Source: Pseudomonas sp. B21-056
GTDB lineage: Bacteria; Pseudomonadota; Gammaproteobacteria; Pseudomonadales; Pseudomonadaceae
Assembly: GCF_026016325.1 (NCBI RefSeq)
Contig: NZ_CP087203.1
Location: forward strand, 4,960,001 to 5,024,000
DNA: 64,000 bases
Direction of reading: 5' to 3'
A program made the position numbers and the translations under genes. Below are positions 49,660-63,033 of the stretch, piece by piece; positions within the stretch are counted from its first letter, which is position 1; each line of letters opens with the position of its first letter. The notes beneath the pieces were generated by a model that worked only from the letters and a program-made list of their open reading frames with translations, ran no database searches and was not told the origin of the DNA.

Positions 49660-50931
49660 ATGCGCGTGATGAAGTGGAGCATGATCGCACTGGCTGTTTC
49701 GGCCAGTGTTTCGCAGTTCGCAGTGGCGTCTTCCCAGGACGATTCCAAGGGCTTTTTTGAAGATCAAAGCCTGAATATTCTGACCCGTGCGTTGTACATG
49801 AACCGTGATTTCAAGAACGAGAACGCCGTGGCCAAAGGCCAAAGCTATCGTGAAGAGTCCGGCCTTGCTGCACGTGCAACCTACGAATCGGGCTTTACCC
49901 AAGGCACCGTTGGCGTAGGCGTTGACGCCCTTGCATTCGGCGCCATCAAGCTCGATGGCGGTCCTGGCCGCACTGGTAACGGTCTGTTCGCTGCTGATAG
50001 CAACGGTCACCCTCAGGATACCCAATCGAAAACAGGTGGCGCGGTTAAATTCCGCCTGTCCGATACTGTCTTGAAATATGGCAACCAAATCACCACCAGC
50101 CCAGTGTTCTCCACCGACGATAGCCGCCTGCTGCCGGAAGTCGCCACGGGTACGTTGATTACCAGTAAGGAAATTAAAGGCCTGGAGCTGACCGCAGGTC
50201 GCTTCACCGCCCTGAGTTCGCAGACTGGCATGGGCCGTGACAGCATCAATGGCCCACACACGCCGGGCCTGAAGTCTGCCAACATTGCTGGCGCAACCTA
50301 CCAGTTCACCGACAACTTTGTAGCCGGTGTAGCTGCTTCCGACGTTGAAGACAACTTCAAGAAGCAGTACGTCAACGCCAACTACACCTTGCCACTCAGT
50401 GACGATCAGTCCTTGAACTTCGACTTCAATGGCTATCACACCAAGAGCCAGGGTCAGGAGCTCAGCGGTGACATTGACAACCGCATCTGGTCTCTTGCAG
50501 CTGCCTATGCCATTGGCGCTCACAAGTTCACTCTGGCACACCAGCGCTCCTCCGGCGACAGCGGCTATGTTTACGGCATTGACGGCAATGGGACCATCTT
50601 CCTCGCCAACTCCGTACAATACTCCGACTTCAACGGTCAAGACGAACGTTCCTGGCAGGCTCGCTACGACCTGAACATGAAGAGCTATGGTGTTCCAGGC
50701 CTGAGTTTCATGACTCGTTACATCACAGGTGACAACATCACCACCGCTTCCAATGTGGAAGGCAAGGAACACGAAGTCGATTTCGAAACCAAGTACGTTC
50801 TGCAAAGCGGCCCGGCAAAAGACTTGTCTTTCCGCCTGCGTAGCGCATTCTATCGTTCGAACACTGCCTACTCTGGCGGTGACAACAACGACTTCCGCCT
50901 GATCGCCGAATACCCACTGAATATCCTGTAA
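49660..50931 (+). CDS. oprD: OprD family outer-membrane porin
   Basis: This 423-residue porin has a signal peptide ending near QFAVA (residue 22). The mature start SSQDDSKGFFEDQSLNILTRALYMNRDF and the C-terminal FRLIAEYPLNIL match the OprD/occD family, which imports basic amino acids and small peptides. The start ATG has AAAGGAG. Conserved order with the HIT and slyX genes supports oprD itself rather than one of its many paralogues. Confidence 0.88.
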   Translation: MRVMKWSMIALAVSASVSQFAVASSQDDSKGFFEDQSLNILTRALYMNRDFKNENAVAKGQSYREESGLAARATYESGFTQGTVGVGVDALAFGAIKLDGGPGRTGNGLFAADSNGHPQDTQSKTGGAVKFRLSDTVLKYGNQITTSPVFSTDDSRLLPEVATGTLITSKEIKGLELTAGRFTALSSQTGMGRDSINGPHTPGLKSANIAGATYQFTDNFVAGVAASDVEDNFKKQYVNANYTLPLSDDQSLNFDFNGYHTKSQGQELSGDIDNRIWSLAAAYAIGAHKFTLAHQRSSGDSGYVYGIDGNGTIFLANSVQYSDFNGQDERSWQARYDLNMKSYGVPGLSFMTRYITGDNITTASNVEGKEHEVDFETKYVLQSGPAKDLSFRLRSAFYRSNTAYSGGDNNDFRLIAEYPLNIL

Positions 50932-50966
50932 CTCAGTGGTCATTCGATAGCTACACCCGCAACAAA

Positions 50967-51005
50967 CAAAAACCGCTCACCTGATCCAGGTGAGCGGTTT
51001 TTTTA
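50967..51005 (+). terminator. Rho-independent terminator of oprD
   Basis: AACCGCTCACCTG and CAGGTGAGCGGTT form a 13-base stem with loop ATC, followed by TTTTTT. Confidence 0.92.
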
Positions 51006-51095
51006 TGCGCCCGATAAAACGACCTGACGCAACTTCCTAAATAGCAAGCTAACTAAATACAACCTGACCCAATCGACAGGTTATATCCACGTTTG

Positions 51096-51938
51096 TTATC
51101 TCGCCGTCTCTTCCTGAACAACCCGAATCACCCGCTGCGGAAACGGAATATCAATCCCCGCATCCTTCAAGCGATCCCGCGCCTGTTCATTGAACATGAA
51201 CATCACGCTCCAGTAATCCGCCGTCTTGACCCACACCCGCAACGACACCGTGATCGAACTGTCACCCAGGGTGGAAATCACTGCTTCAGGTGCCGGATCG
51301 GCCAGTACGCGCTCATCCTTCGCCAGATCCAGCAGCACCTGCCGGGCCTTTTGCAGATCCGCCTGGTAATCCACGCCCACATCGAACACCACTTTGCGGG
51401 TCGGCTGGCGATTGGTGTTGGTGATGATGCCGTTCGACAGGGGGCCGTTGGGCACGATGACCGTCTTGTTGTCACCGGTACGCAGTACGGTGTGGAAGAT
51501 CTGGATGCTGTCGACCGTACCGGCGATGCCTTGGGCTTCGATCCAGTCGCCGATGCGGAACGGGCGGAACAGCAGGATCAGTACGCCGCCGGCGAAGTTT
51601 GCCAGGCTGCCCTGCAACGCCAGGCCGATTGCCAGGCCCGCCGCACCGATGGCGGCGACGAACGAGGTGGTTTCCACACCGATCATCGACGCCACGCTGA
51701 CGATCAACAGCACCTTGAGGATGATATTGGCGAGGGTACTGATAAACCCTTGCAGTGCCAGGTCAGCGTTACGCAGGGCCAACAAGGCACCCAGTTTCTG
51801 CGTGACCTTGTTGATCAACCACCAGCCGATGGCCAGGGTGATGACCGCCAGCAACACACGGCTGCCGTATTCCATGATCATCGGAATCCAGGCCTGGGAA
51901 GCCTTGACCAGGTGGTCCACTTCAGCGTTCAAGTCCAT
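51096..51938 (-). CDS. Small-conductance mechanosensitive channel MscS
   Basis: This 280-residue channel has three membrane helices. The pore helix shows the glycine/alanine pattern IGAAGLAIGLALQGSLANFAGG, and the beta domain starts FRPFRIGDWIEAQGIAGTV. Length matches the single-domain MscS. It opens on osmotic downshock. Confidence 0.92.
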   Translation of the reverse strand: MDLNAEVDHLVKASQAWIPMIMEYGSRVLLAVITLAIGWWLINKVTQKLGALLALRNADLALQGFISTLANIILKVLLIVSVASMIGVETTSFVAAIGAAGLAIGLALQGSLANFAGGVLILLFRPFRIGDWIEAQGIAGTVDSIQIFHTVLRTGDNKTVIVPNGPLSNGIITNTNRQPTRKVVFDVGVDYQADLQKARQVLLDLAKDERVLADPAPEAVISTLGDSSITVSLRVWVKTADYWSVMFMFNEQARDRLKDAGIDIPFPQRVIRVVQEETAR

Positions 51939-52008
51939 CTTGCTCTCCTTTTTTCCATTCGTGGCGAAGGAACAGGTCCGTCGCCACCGTCATGCGAACA
52001 ACCTGATA

Positions 52009-52494
52009 TCAGTCGCGGAAGTTATTGAACTGTAGCGGCATGCCGAATTCCTTGGCGCGCAGTGCCGCGATAGCTTCCTGCAAGTCATCGCGTTTCTTGC
52101 CGGTAACCCGTACCTGCTCGCCCTGGATGGCGGCCTGCACCTTGAGCTTGGCGTCCTTGATGTGAGCGACAATCTTCTTCGCCAGTTCCTTGTCGATGCC
52201 TTCCTTGAGCACAGCTTCCTGCTTCATCACCTTGCCCGAGGCATAGGCGTCCTTGATCTCGAGGCACTGCACGTCGATCTTGCGCTTGACCAGCGCAAGC
52301 TTGAGGATTTCGATCATCGCCTCGAGCTGGAATTCGGCTTCGGCGGTCAGGTTGACGGTCAGGTCCTTTTCCTTGAACTCGAAGCTGCCCTTGCCCTTGA
52401 GGTCATAACGACGGTCGAGTTCCTTGATGGCGTTTTCAACCGCGTTGGTGGCTTCGTGCTTGTCCAGTTCGGATACCACGTCGAATGACGGCAT
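52009..52494 (-). CDS. yajQ: YajQ family nucleotide-binding protein
   Basis: This 161-residue protein begins [22 protein letters not shown] and has the two-domain YajQ pattern ending [10 protein letters not shown]. Relatives bind tRNA or cyclic di-GMP (the Xanthomonas homologue regulates transcription). The ATG at 52494 is the family start; GGAGAACT precedes it. The longer frame overlaps panE on the other strand. Confidence 0.92.
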   Translation of the reverse strand: MPSFDVVSELDKHEATNAVENAIKELDRRYDLKGKGSFEFKEKDLTVNLTAEAEFQLEAMIEILKLALVKRKIDVQCLEIKDAYASGKVMKQEAVLKEGIDKELAKKIVAHIKDAKLKVQAAIQGEQVRVTGKKRDDLQEAIAALRAKEFGMPLQFNNFRD

Positions 52495-52573
52495 GTAGAG
52501 TTCTCCAATAAAAAAGGCGCCCCAGTGATAAAGGCGCGCGCTTGGCTTGTGGTTAAAATCGCGCTCATTATAA

Positions 52574-53554
<981 letters not shown>

Positions 53555-53599
53555 GCAGCGGCTACGCTGGCCTCGTGTTCCTTTTCAGCGACGAATCTG

Positions 53600-55636
53600 A
53601 TGCCATTGCGCCAGCGCCTTGAAAACCTGCCGGTCGGCCAGAAACTGTTGGCCGCCCTGCTGGTGTTGTTGACCACTGTATTGCTGGTCGCCAACCTGAC
53701 CTTTATCAGCGCCGCCTATTACATTTCCCAGGAAAGCATGGCCCCCCAGGCCCTGCAGACCATCGGCCGGCTGATCGCCAACCCGAGCCTGATCTCCGAT
53801 GCCCTGCAATCACCGCAAGGCGCCAAGCGCCTGCTCGACGAACTCAACAGCTACGCCCCGTTGCGGGCAGCGGCGCTGTATGACGGCGAGGGCGAGCGCC
53901 TGGCGCAGCTGCAACAGGGTGACAAGCTCAAGCTGCCGGATCATTTCCGCAGCGTGCAGGCCTGGCAGGCCGGTGAATTCCGCAGCAACCAGGTCATCAC
54001 CCTGCCCCGCCCCGGCACCGCGCCGGGCCATCTGCTGCTGGTCGCCAGCAGTGAATTGCCCACGGCGTTCTACACCGGCACCCTGACCGCCAGCCTCGGC
54101 ATCCTGATTTTCAGCGTGCTGCTGTGGCTGGTCATCGCCCAGCAGATCAAACGCCTGATCACCCGGCCGATTCACCAGTTGGAAGAGCTGTCACGGCAGG
54201 TCACCCGAGAGGAAAACTATTCCCTGCGCGCCGCCCGGGGCAACCACGACGAAATCGGCAGCCTGGCCGAAGCCTTCAACACCATGCTGTCACGGATCGA
54301 GGCCCGGGAGCAGCAGCTCAAGCGCGCCCGGGACGACTCCCAGGCTGCTTACGACCAGGCCCAGGGCCTGGCGGAAGAAACCCGTCATACCAACCGCAAG
54401 CTGGAGCTCGAAGTCCAGGTGCGTAGCAAGATCGAGAAAAAACTCACCGGCTTCCAGAACTACCTCAACAGCATCATCGATTCCATGCCGTCGGCCCTGA
54501 TCGCCCTCGACGAACAGCTCTATGTCACCCAGTGGAACCAGGAGGCCAGCGCCCTTTCCGGCACCCGGCTGGACGAAGCACTGAACCAGCCGATCTTCCT
54601 CGCGTTCGAGCCCCTCAAGCCGTACCTGCCGCAGCTCAAGCAAACGGTCGAGCAGCACACGGTGGCCAAGATCGAGCGCGTCACCTGGACCAAGGACGAC
54701 GAAGCCCGGCACTACGCCCTGACCTTCTACCCGCTGATGGGGGGCGCCGGGCGCGGGGTGGTGATCCGGATCGACGACATCACCCAGCGCCTGTCGCTGG
54801 AAGAAATGATGGTGCAATCGGAAAAAATGCTCTCGGTCGGCGGCCTCGCGGCGGGCATGGCCCATGAGATCAACAACCCGCTGGGGGCGATCCTGCACAA
54901 CGTGCAGAACATCCGTCGACGCCTGTCACCGGAACTGCCCAAGAACCTCGAACAGGCCGAGCAACTGGGCATCGAGCTGCAGGTGGTCAATCAGTACCTC
55001 CAGGGCCGGGACATCCCGCAGTTGCTCGATGGCATCCAGCAGGCCGGTGCCCGGGCGGCGAAAATCGTCACCCACATGCTCAGTTTCAGCCGGCGCAGCA
55101 CCCGGCAGATGGCCCCCTGCGACCTGCCGGCCCTGATCGACCAGGCGGTGGAAATCGCCGGCAACGACTTCGACCTGGCGATCGGTTTCGACTTCAAGGG
55201 TCAGGCGATCATCCGTCAGTTCGACCCGAACCTGGGCCCGGTGCCCGGCACCGCCAACGAATTGGAGCAGGTGCTGCTCAACCTGTTGAAGAACGCCGCC
55301 CAGGCCATCCACCAACGCCAGGACGACAGCGAGCCCGGGCGCATTATCCTGCGCACGCGGCTGAACCCGCCCTGGGCGGAAATCCAGGTCGAGGACAACG
55401 GCATTGGCATGAGCGAAAACGTGCGCAAACGCACCTTCGAACCCTTTTTCACCACCAAGGAAATCGGCCAGGGCACGGGCCTGGGGCTGTCGGTGTCGTA
55501 TTTCATCATCACCAACAACCACAAGGGCCAGATGGAAGTGCAGTCGGCGCCGGGCCAAGGCACCTGCTTCACCTTGCGCCTGCCCCTGGCGGGCATTTCG
55601 ATGATGCCTCAAGAAAACAAGCAACTGGAGCGCTGA
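53600..55636 (+). CDS. Membrane sensor histidine kinase with HAMP and PAS domains (orphan)
   Basis: This 678-residue kinase has membrane helices near residues 18-40 and 165-190 flanking a periplasmic sensor. Then come HAMP (about 190-240), a coiled coil, a PAS domain (about 290-400), HisKA with the phosphoacceptor in AGMAHEINNPLG, and an ATPase domain (LLNLLKNAAQA, DNGIGMS, GTGLGLSVS). The two genes after it are metabolic; no response regulator is adjacent. The signal is unknown. Confidence 0.87.
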   Translation: MPLRQRLENLPVGQKLLAALLVLLTTVLLVANLTFISAAYYISQESMAPQALQTIGRLIANPSLISDALQSPQGAKRLLDELNSYAPLRAAALYDGEGERLAQLQQGDKLKLPDHFRSVQAWQAGEFRSNQVITLPRPGTAPGHLLLVASSELPTAFYTGTLTASLGILIFSVLLWLVIAQQIKRLITRPIHQLEELSRQVTREENYSLRAARGNHDEIGSLAEAFNTMLSRIEAREQQLKRARDDSQAAYDQAQGLAEETRHTNRKLELEVQVRSKIEKKLTGFQNYLNSIIDSMPSALIALDEQLYVTQWNQEASALSGTRLDEALNQPIFLAFEPLKPYLPQLKQTVEQHTVAKIERVTWTKDDEARHYALTFYPLMGGAGRGVVIRIDDITQRLSLEEMMVQSEKMLSVGGLAAGMAHEINNPLGAILHNVQNIRRRLSPELPKNLEQAEQLGIELQVVNQYLQGRDIPQLLDGIQQAGARAAKIVTHMLSFSRRSTRQMAPCDLPALIDQAVEIAGNDFDLAIGFDFKGQAIIRQFDPNLGPVPGTANELEQVLLNLLKNAAQAIHQRQDDSEPGRIILRTRLNPPWAEIQVEDNGIGMSENVRKRTFEPFFTTKEIGQGTGLGLSVSYFIITNNHKGQMEVQSAPGQGTCFTLRLPLAGISMMPQENKQLER

Positions 55637-55638
55637 AC

Positions 55639-56220
55639 ATGGGTTTTCGCCTGTCGAAGATTTACACCCGCACCGGCGACAAAGGTGAAACCGGGTTGGG
55701 CGACGGTCGTCGTGTGGCGAAGGACCACCCACGGGTCGAGGCCATCGGCGAAGTGGATAGCCTGAACAGCCAGCTCGGCTTGTTGCTGGCGGGGCTTGCC
55801 GATGAGGCGAGCCGCTACCCGGCACTGCGGGAGATCATCGAGGTGTTGGCGCCGTGTCAGCATCGATTGTTCGACCTCGGTGGCGAACTGGCGATGCCGG
55901 CCTACCAGGCGCTGACCACGGCGGAAGTCGAGCGACTGGAAGCGGCCATCGATCGGTGGAACGAGGAACTGGGGCCGCTGGAAAACTTCATCCTGCCCGG
56001 TGGCTCGACCCTGGTGGCCCTGGCCCACGTCTGCCGCAGCCTGGCCCGTGGCGCCGAGCGCCGTTGCCAGCAGTTGAACGCAGTGGAACCGCTGGCCGGG
56101 CCGGGGTTGGCCTATATCAATCGGCTGTCGGATCTGTTGTTCGTGGCGGCGCGGGTGATTGCCCGGCGGCAGGGGGTGGCGGAGGTGCTTTGGGTGGCGG
56201 CGGCGAAACCTGGGGAGTGA
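55639..56220 (+). CDS. Cob(I)alamin adenosyltransferase, PduO type
   Basis: This 193-residue enzyme attaches adenosyl to cobalamin. The ATP-binding N-terminus KIYTRTGDKGETGLGDG and the helix motif CRSLARGAERRC are characteristic of the PduO/MMAB type. It is two bases after the kinase gene. Length is normal. Confidence 0.9.
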   Translation: MGFRLSKIYTRTGDKGETGLGDGRRVAKDHPRVEAIGEVDSLNSQLGLLLAGLADEASRYPALREIIEVLAPCQHRLFDLGGELAMPAYQALTTAEVERLEAAIDRWNEELGPLENFILPGGSTLVALAHVCRSLARGAERRCQQLNAVEPLAGPGLAYINRLSDLLFVAARVIARRQGVAEVLWVAAAKPGE

Positions 56221-56242
56221 TCCGTCGTCCGTAAGGACGCCA

Positions 56243-56323
56243 TCGCGAGCAGGCTCGCTCCCACAGGGGATCGCATTCTTTCAGATACACCGTGATCAAG
56301 TGTGGGAGCGAGCCTGCTCGTGA
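56243..56323. repeat. REP-type inverted pair, copy 6 (reverse orientation)
   Basis: TCGCGAGCAGGCTCGCTCCC at 56243 and TGTGGGAGCGAGCCTGCTCG ending near 56323. The arms are in the opposite order to copies 1-5. The right arm ends TGATGG instead of CGATGG. Confidence 0.88.
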
Positions 56324-56348
56324 TGGCGCCAGTGGTTACACCACAGAA

Positions 56349-57293
56349 TCAAGCCTCAGGCCAAAACGCCCGAATCCCCGCCACACCCTGCGCTCCAGCC
56401 TCCCAAGCCTTCTGCCGTTCGGCAGGCCCCACCCCACCCAACAGATAGACCGGTCGGTTGAAGCCCTCGATCAGCCGCGCAGCCTCTGCCCAACCCAAGG
56501 GCTGGGCCTCAGGATGGGTCTGGGTTGGTTGCACTGGCGAGAGCGTCACGAAGTCCACATCCATCTGCTGCGCCAGGGACAGTTCCTCGGCGTTGTGGCA
56601 GGAAGCCGCCAGCCAGCGGTCCTTGCCGAACGGTCGACCGGCCGCCGCATGCTTGCGCAGTTGCGCGGCAGTGACGTGCCAACCGGCGGAAGGAAAGTCC
56701 CCCAGCCACTCGAAAGGCCCCTTGAGCATCAACTGGGCCTTGCCGGCACACAATCCCACCGCATCCACCGCCAGATCGCGGTATTGCGGATCGTAGCCAT
56801 TGGGCGCCCGTAACTGGACCAGCTTGATTCCGCCGGCAATGGCTTTCTGCATGCCCCGCAACAGAGCCGGGGTTTCAAGGCCTTCCGGGGTGATCAGGTA
56901 GTCGCCGGGCAAACGCGCCGCCGCGACAATCGGCTGGTTGGCCGCCGGGAACTCGTAATTCGTCAGATCGCGGGCCGTCACCCAGGCCAGTGGTTGCCCT
57001 TCGGCGCCATGGGGTTCACCGGAGAACGCCGAGACTTCCCAGACATCCAGCAGAACCTGCTTGTCCGGATAATCGTGGCGCACCTTGATCAACGGCCGGG
57101 CAGCCTCGACCACAATCCCCAGTTCCTCATGAAGCTCCCGGGCCAGGGCCGTCTCGACGGACTCGTGCGCCTCGACCTTACCGCCGGGGAACTCCCAAAG
57201 CCCACCCTGGTGCTGGGTGTCGGCACGCCGGGCGATCAGGATCTTGCCGGCGGCGTCGCGAATGACCGCCGCCGCTACGTGTACTCGTTTCAC
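56349..57293 (-). CDS. Nudix hydrolase fused to a thiamine-phosphate-synthase-like domain
   Basis: This 314-residue protein starts with a Nudix box at residues 38-60 (GKVEAHE...RELHEELGI), the MutT 8-oxo-dGTP sanitising type. The second half (about 130-314) is ThiE/TenI-like (LVQLRAPNGYD, VDFVTLSPVQPTQTHP, LLGGVGP). The start is GTG at 57293 with GGAGG upstream; the GST gene ends four bases inside it. This fusion next to argJ and secA is conserved in Pseudomonas. Confidence 0.88.
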   Translation of the reverse strand: MKRVHVAAAVIRDAAGKILIARRADTQHQGGLWEFPGGKVEAHESVETALARELHEELGIVVEAARPLIKVRHDYPDKQVLLDVWEVSAFSGEPHGAEGQPLAWVTARDLTNYEFPAANQPIVAAARLPGDYLITPEGLETPALLRGMQKAIAGGIKLVQLRAPNGYDPQYRDLAVDAVGLCAGKAQLMLKGPFEWLGDFPSAGWHVTAAQLRKHAAAGRPFGKDRWLAASCHNAEELSLAQQMDVDFVTLSPVQPTQTHPEAQPLGWAEAARLIEGFNRPVYLLGGVGPAERQKAWEAGAQGVAGIRAFWPEA

Positions 57294-57922
57294 CGCGCTG
57301 TTTCCTCCAGGCCGGCCTGTTGCCACGCCTTGAACGCCGGCCATTGGTAAAGGGTTTCAACATAGGCCGCATCGACCTCCGGCAGTTCCACCTGATAGGT
57401 ACGCAGGCGCACGGCAACCGGCGCGAAAAACGCATCCGCCAGGCTCAAGGTGCCAAACAGGTACGGGCCGGCTTCGGTCGCCACGGCACGGCACTCAGCC
57501 CACAGGGCCAGCATCCGCTCGATTTCCGCCTGGACATCAGCCGGCACGGGCGACAACGGCGCGTCGTGGGCCACGTCAAACGGCATGTTGCTGCGGATCG
57601 CGAAGAAGCCACTGTGCATCTGCGCACAAGCCGAACGCGCCTGGGCCCGGGCTGCCACATCCCTGGGCCAGAGGCCGGCGTCGGGAAACTGTTCGGCCAG
57701 GTATTCGGCAATCGCCAGGGAGTCGGCGATGACACCTGTTTCGGTCTGGAGCAGCGGGACCTTGGCGGTGGCTGAATACTTGAGCAGTTTCTCCCGGGTA
57801 TCGGGTTGAAACAGCCTGACCAGCTCTTCGGTGTACTTCGCACCGGTCAGGTCCAGGGCCAAAGCAGCGCGCAGGGACCAGGAAGAAACTCGTTTGTCGC
57901 CGATGATCAGGTGCAGGCTCAT
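57290..57922 (-). CDS. Glutathione S-transferase family protein
   Basis: This 210-residue protein has the N-terminal thioredoxin-like domain (MSLHLIIGDKRVSSWSLRAAL, with the catalytic Ser in SSWSLR and the GSH motif ADSLAIAEYL). A helical C-terminal domain follows (FGTLSLADAFFAPVAVRL). It starts MSLHLIIGDK. It belongs to the zeta/maleylacetoacetate-like side, substrate unknown. Its end overlaps the Nudix gene. Confidence 0.87.
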   Translation of the reverse strand: MSLHLIIGDKRVSSWSLRAALALDLTGAKYTEELVRLFQPDTREKLLKYSATAKVPLLQTETGVIADSLAIAEYLAEQFPDAGLWPRDVAARAQARSACAQMHSGFFAIRSNMPFDVAHDAPLSPVPADVQAEIERMLALWAECRAVATEAGPYLFGTLSLADAFFAPVAVRLRTYQVELPEVDAAYVETLYQWPAFKAWQQAGLEETAR

Positions 57923-57978
57923 GTCTGGAATCCTTTCTTGTGGCTATTCAGAAATATTGCAGGTCTGTTCCGACGCCA

Positions 57979-58070
57979 TCGCGAGCAAGCTCGCTCCCAC
58001 AAGGAAATCTGCAGGCTGGCATAAGCCTGTTTCCAGCACAAATCCCCTGTGGGAGCGAGCCTGCTCGCGA
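57979..58070. repeat. REP-type inverted pair, copy 7 (reverse orientation)
   Basis: TCGCGAGCAAGCTCGCTCCC at 57979 and its partner ending at 58070. The left arm has one changed base (CAAGC for CAGGC). Confidence 0.88.
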
Positions 58071-58096
58071 TAGGCGCGATTCGGTCCCAAGCCTTG

Positions 58097-59314
58097 TTAA
58101 GTCCGGTACTCAGCGTTGATCTTCACATACTCATGGGACAGGTCGGTGGTCCAGATCGTCTCGCTGCAATCACCACGCCCCAGTTCGATACGGATGGTGA
58201 TCTCTTCCTGCTGCATCACCGCCGCCCCCTGGGCTTCGGTGTAGGTCGCGGCGCGGGCGCCTTGGCTTGCGATGCAGACTTCGCCGAGGAACACGTCGAT
58301 CCTGCTTACGTCCAGGTCCGGTACGCCGGCACGGCCGACGGCGGCGAGGATCCGGCCCCAGTTCGGGTCCGAGGCGAACAGCGCGGTCTTGATCAGCGGC
58401 GAGTGCGCCACGGTGTAGCCGACATCCAGGCATTCCTGATGATTGCCACCGCCGTTGACCTGCACGGTCACGAACTTGGTCGCACCTTCGCCGTCACGGA
58501 CGATGGCCTGGGCCACTTCCATGCACACTTCGAACACCGCCTGCTTCAGGGCGGCGAACAGCGGGCCGCTGGCTTCGCTGATCTCCGGCAGGTTGGCCTT
58601 GCCGGTGGCGATCAGCATGCAGCAGTCGTTGGTCGACGTATCGCCATCGATGGTGATGCGGTTGAACGACTTGTTGGCGCCGTCGAGCATCAGGTCCTGC
58701 AGCACCTGGCGGGAGACTTTGGCGTCGGTCGCGATGTAGCCGAGCATGGTCGCCATGTTCGGACGGATCATGCCGGCGCCCTTACTGATGCCGGTGACGG
58801 TGATCGTCACCCCGTCGTGCTGGAACTGACGGCTCGCGCCCTTGGGCAGGGTGTCGGTGGTCATGATGCCGGTGGCGGCAGCGGCCCAGTTGTTTTCCGA
58901 CAGATCATCGAGGGCGGCCTGCAGCGCACCTTCGATCTTCTCGACCGGCAGCGGTTCACCAATCACACCGGTGGAGTACGGCAGCACCTGGGCGGCATCG
59001 ACACCGGTCAATTCGGCCAGTCTGGCGCAGGTGCGCTCGGCAGCGGCCAGGCCCGGCGCACCAGTGCCGGCGTTGGCATTGCCGGTATTGGTCAGCAGGT
59101 AGCGCACCGGCCCCTGGACACGTTGCTTGGCGAGGATGACCGGTGCCGCGCAAAAGGCATTGAGGGTAAACACGCCAGCCACCGTCGAGCCTTCGGCGCA
59201 ACGCATGACCACCACATCCTTGCGCCCAGGGCGCTTGATGCCCGCCGAGGCGATACCGAGTTCAAAACCGGCAACCGGGTGCAACGTTGGCAACGGACCA
59301 AGACCAACAGCCAT
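58097..59314 (-). CDS. argJ: Bifunctional ornithine acetyltransferase/N-acetylglutamate synthase
   Basis: This 405-residue enzyme recycles the acetyl group in arginine biosynthesis. It cleaves itself before Thr189 in [11 protein letters not shown], which then acts as nucleophile. The family motif [12 protein letters not shown] and C-terminal NDPNWGR-like [11 protein letters not shown] are present. ATG at 59314 gives [14 protein letters not shown]; an earlier ATG is possible. It follows secA. Confidence 0.95.
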   Translation of the reverse strand: MAVGLGPLPTLHPVAGFELGIASAGIKRPGRKDVVVMRCAEGSTVAGVFTLNAFCAAPVILAKQRVQGPVRYLLTNTGNANAGTGAPGLAAAERTCARLAELTGVDAAQVLPYSTGVIGEPLPVEKIEGALQAALDDLSENNWAAAATGIMTTDTLPKGASRQFQHDGVTITVTGISKGAGMIRPNMATMLGYIATDAKVSRQVLQDLMLDGANKSFNRITIDGDTSTNDCCMLIATGKANLPEISEASGPLFAALKQAVFEVCMEVAQAIVRDGEGATKFVTVQVNGGGNHQECLDVGYTVAHSPLIKTALFASDPNWGRILAAVGRAGVPDLDVSRIDVFLGEVCIASQGARAATYTEAQGAAVMQQEEITIRIELGRGDCSETIWTTDLSHEYVKINAEYRT

Positions 59315-59354
59315 GAATGCGCTCCTCAATAAATGTATGTCTGAATCAAATGGC

Positions 59355-59388
59355 AAAACGCCGCGACAGAGCTGGCCTGTCGCGGCGC
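59355..59388 (-). terminator. Rho-independent terminator after secA
   Basis: CGCCGCGACAG (59359-59369) and CTGTCGCGGCG (59377-59387) form an 11-base stem. On the minus strand it is followed by TTTTGCC. Confidence 0.8.
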
Positions 59389-59414
59389 GGGTCGTTCAGC
59401 GCTTGAAACGGGCG

Positions 59415-62156
<2,742 letters not shown>

Positions 62157-62463
62157 ATCGGCAGGATCTTCCACACTAAAGGGATGGAGGGCGGCCCCGT
62201 GAGTCGCCCGTGCAGCCCTCATGGCCGCATGCGAACGAGCATTCTACCCGGAAACGATGGTGAGGAAAGTGGCGTTATTCCACGATGCTGGCACAGCGCT
62301 GTGACGGGGCCCTCCTAAAATAAGGGCTTTTACGCGAAGTTCAACCCACAAAGCCCATAAGTTCCTACTGTTTGTGTGAGTAAACCGCCATTGGCCGGTA
62401 GCGTCGAGGCGTACCCGGCGCTTTCTGCTACCATGGCGCCTCTGTCACTCGCGGTATTCGTTC
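62157..62463. other. secA-DUF721 divergent intergenic region
   Basis: This 307-base gap contains both promoters. A short hairpin GCCCT...AGGGC at about 62309-62327 is the only clear structure. No gene is seen. Confidence 0.55.
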
Positions 62464-62919
62464 ATGGCCTTCCGCCCTCTCCCAGCCAAGGCTCCTGCGG
62501 TTCTGTTGCGCGAAGCCAAACCGCTGAAAGCGATCTTCGGCCACGCCAGGCGCCTGGGCCATCTGCAACGCCTGCTGGACAGCCAGTTGCAGCCCGCCGC
62601 GCGCGAACACTGCCACGTGGCGTCCTGGCGCGAAGGCAGTTTGCTGTTGATCGTCACGGACGGCCATTGGGCCACGCGCCTGCGCTATCAGCAGAAACGC
62701 CTGCTGCGTCAATTGCAGGTGTTCGAGGAGTTTGCCAGCCTGACGCGCATCCTCTTCAAGGTGCAGCCGCCCACCGTGCAGGCCGGGGCCAAGGGGCATA
62801 CCCTGGACCTGTCCACCGATGCGGCCGAAACCATCCAGGCCACCGCGGACAGCATCAGCGACCCGAGCCTGCGGGCGGCGCTGGAGCGGTTGGCGGCGCA
62901 TGCCAGGGCCAAGCCCTGA
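62464..62919 (+). CDS. DUF721 domain (DciA-like) protein
   Basis: This 151-residue protein has the DUF721 fold: basic N-terminus (RPLPAKAPAVLLREAKPL), a strand region (LLLIVTDGHWATRLRYQQ) and a helical tail. DciA proteins of this family load the replicative helicase in many bacteria. It is divergent from secA, as in P. aeruginosa. Its ATG overlaps no other gene. Confidence 0.83.
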   Translation: MAFRPLPAKAPAVLLREAKPLKAIFGHARRLGHLQRLLDSQLQPAAREHCHVASWREGSLLLIVTDGHWATRLRYQQKRLLRQLQVFEEFASLTRILFKVQPPTVQAGAKGHTLDLSTDAAETIQATADSISDPSLRAALERLAAHARAKP

Positions 62920-62944
62920 GATTTTCGTTGCCCGCCAGACCGCT

Positions 62945-63011
62945 ATCGCGAGCAGGCTCGCTCCCACATTGAACCCCATGCAATCCCTTGTGGGAGCGAG
63001 CCTGCTCGCGA
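62945..63011. repeat. REP-type inverted pair, copy 8 (reverse orientation, short spacer)
   Basis: TCGCGAGCAGGCTCGCTCCC at 62945 and its partner ending at 63011. The spacer is the shortest of the eight copies. Confidence 0.88.
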
Positions 63012-63033
63012 TGAAGGCAACTCGGTTTCCGAG

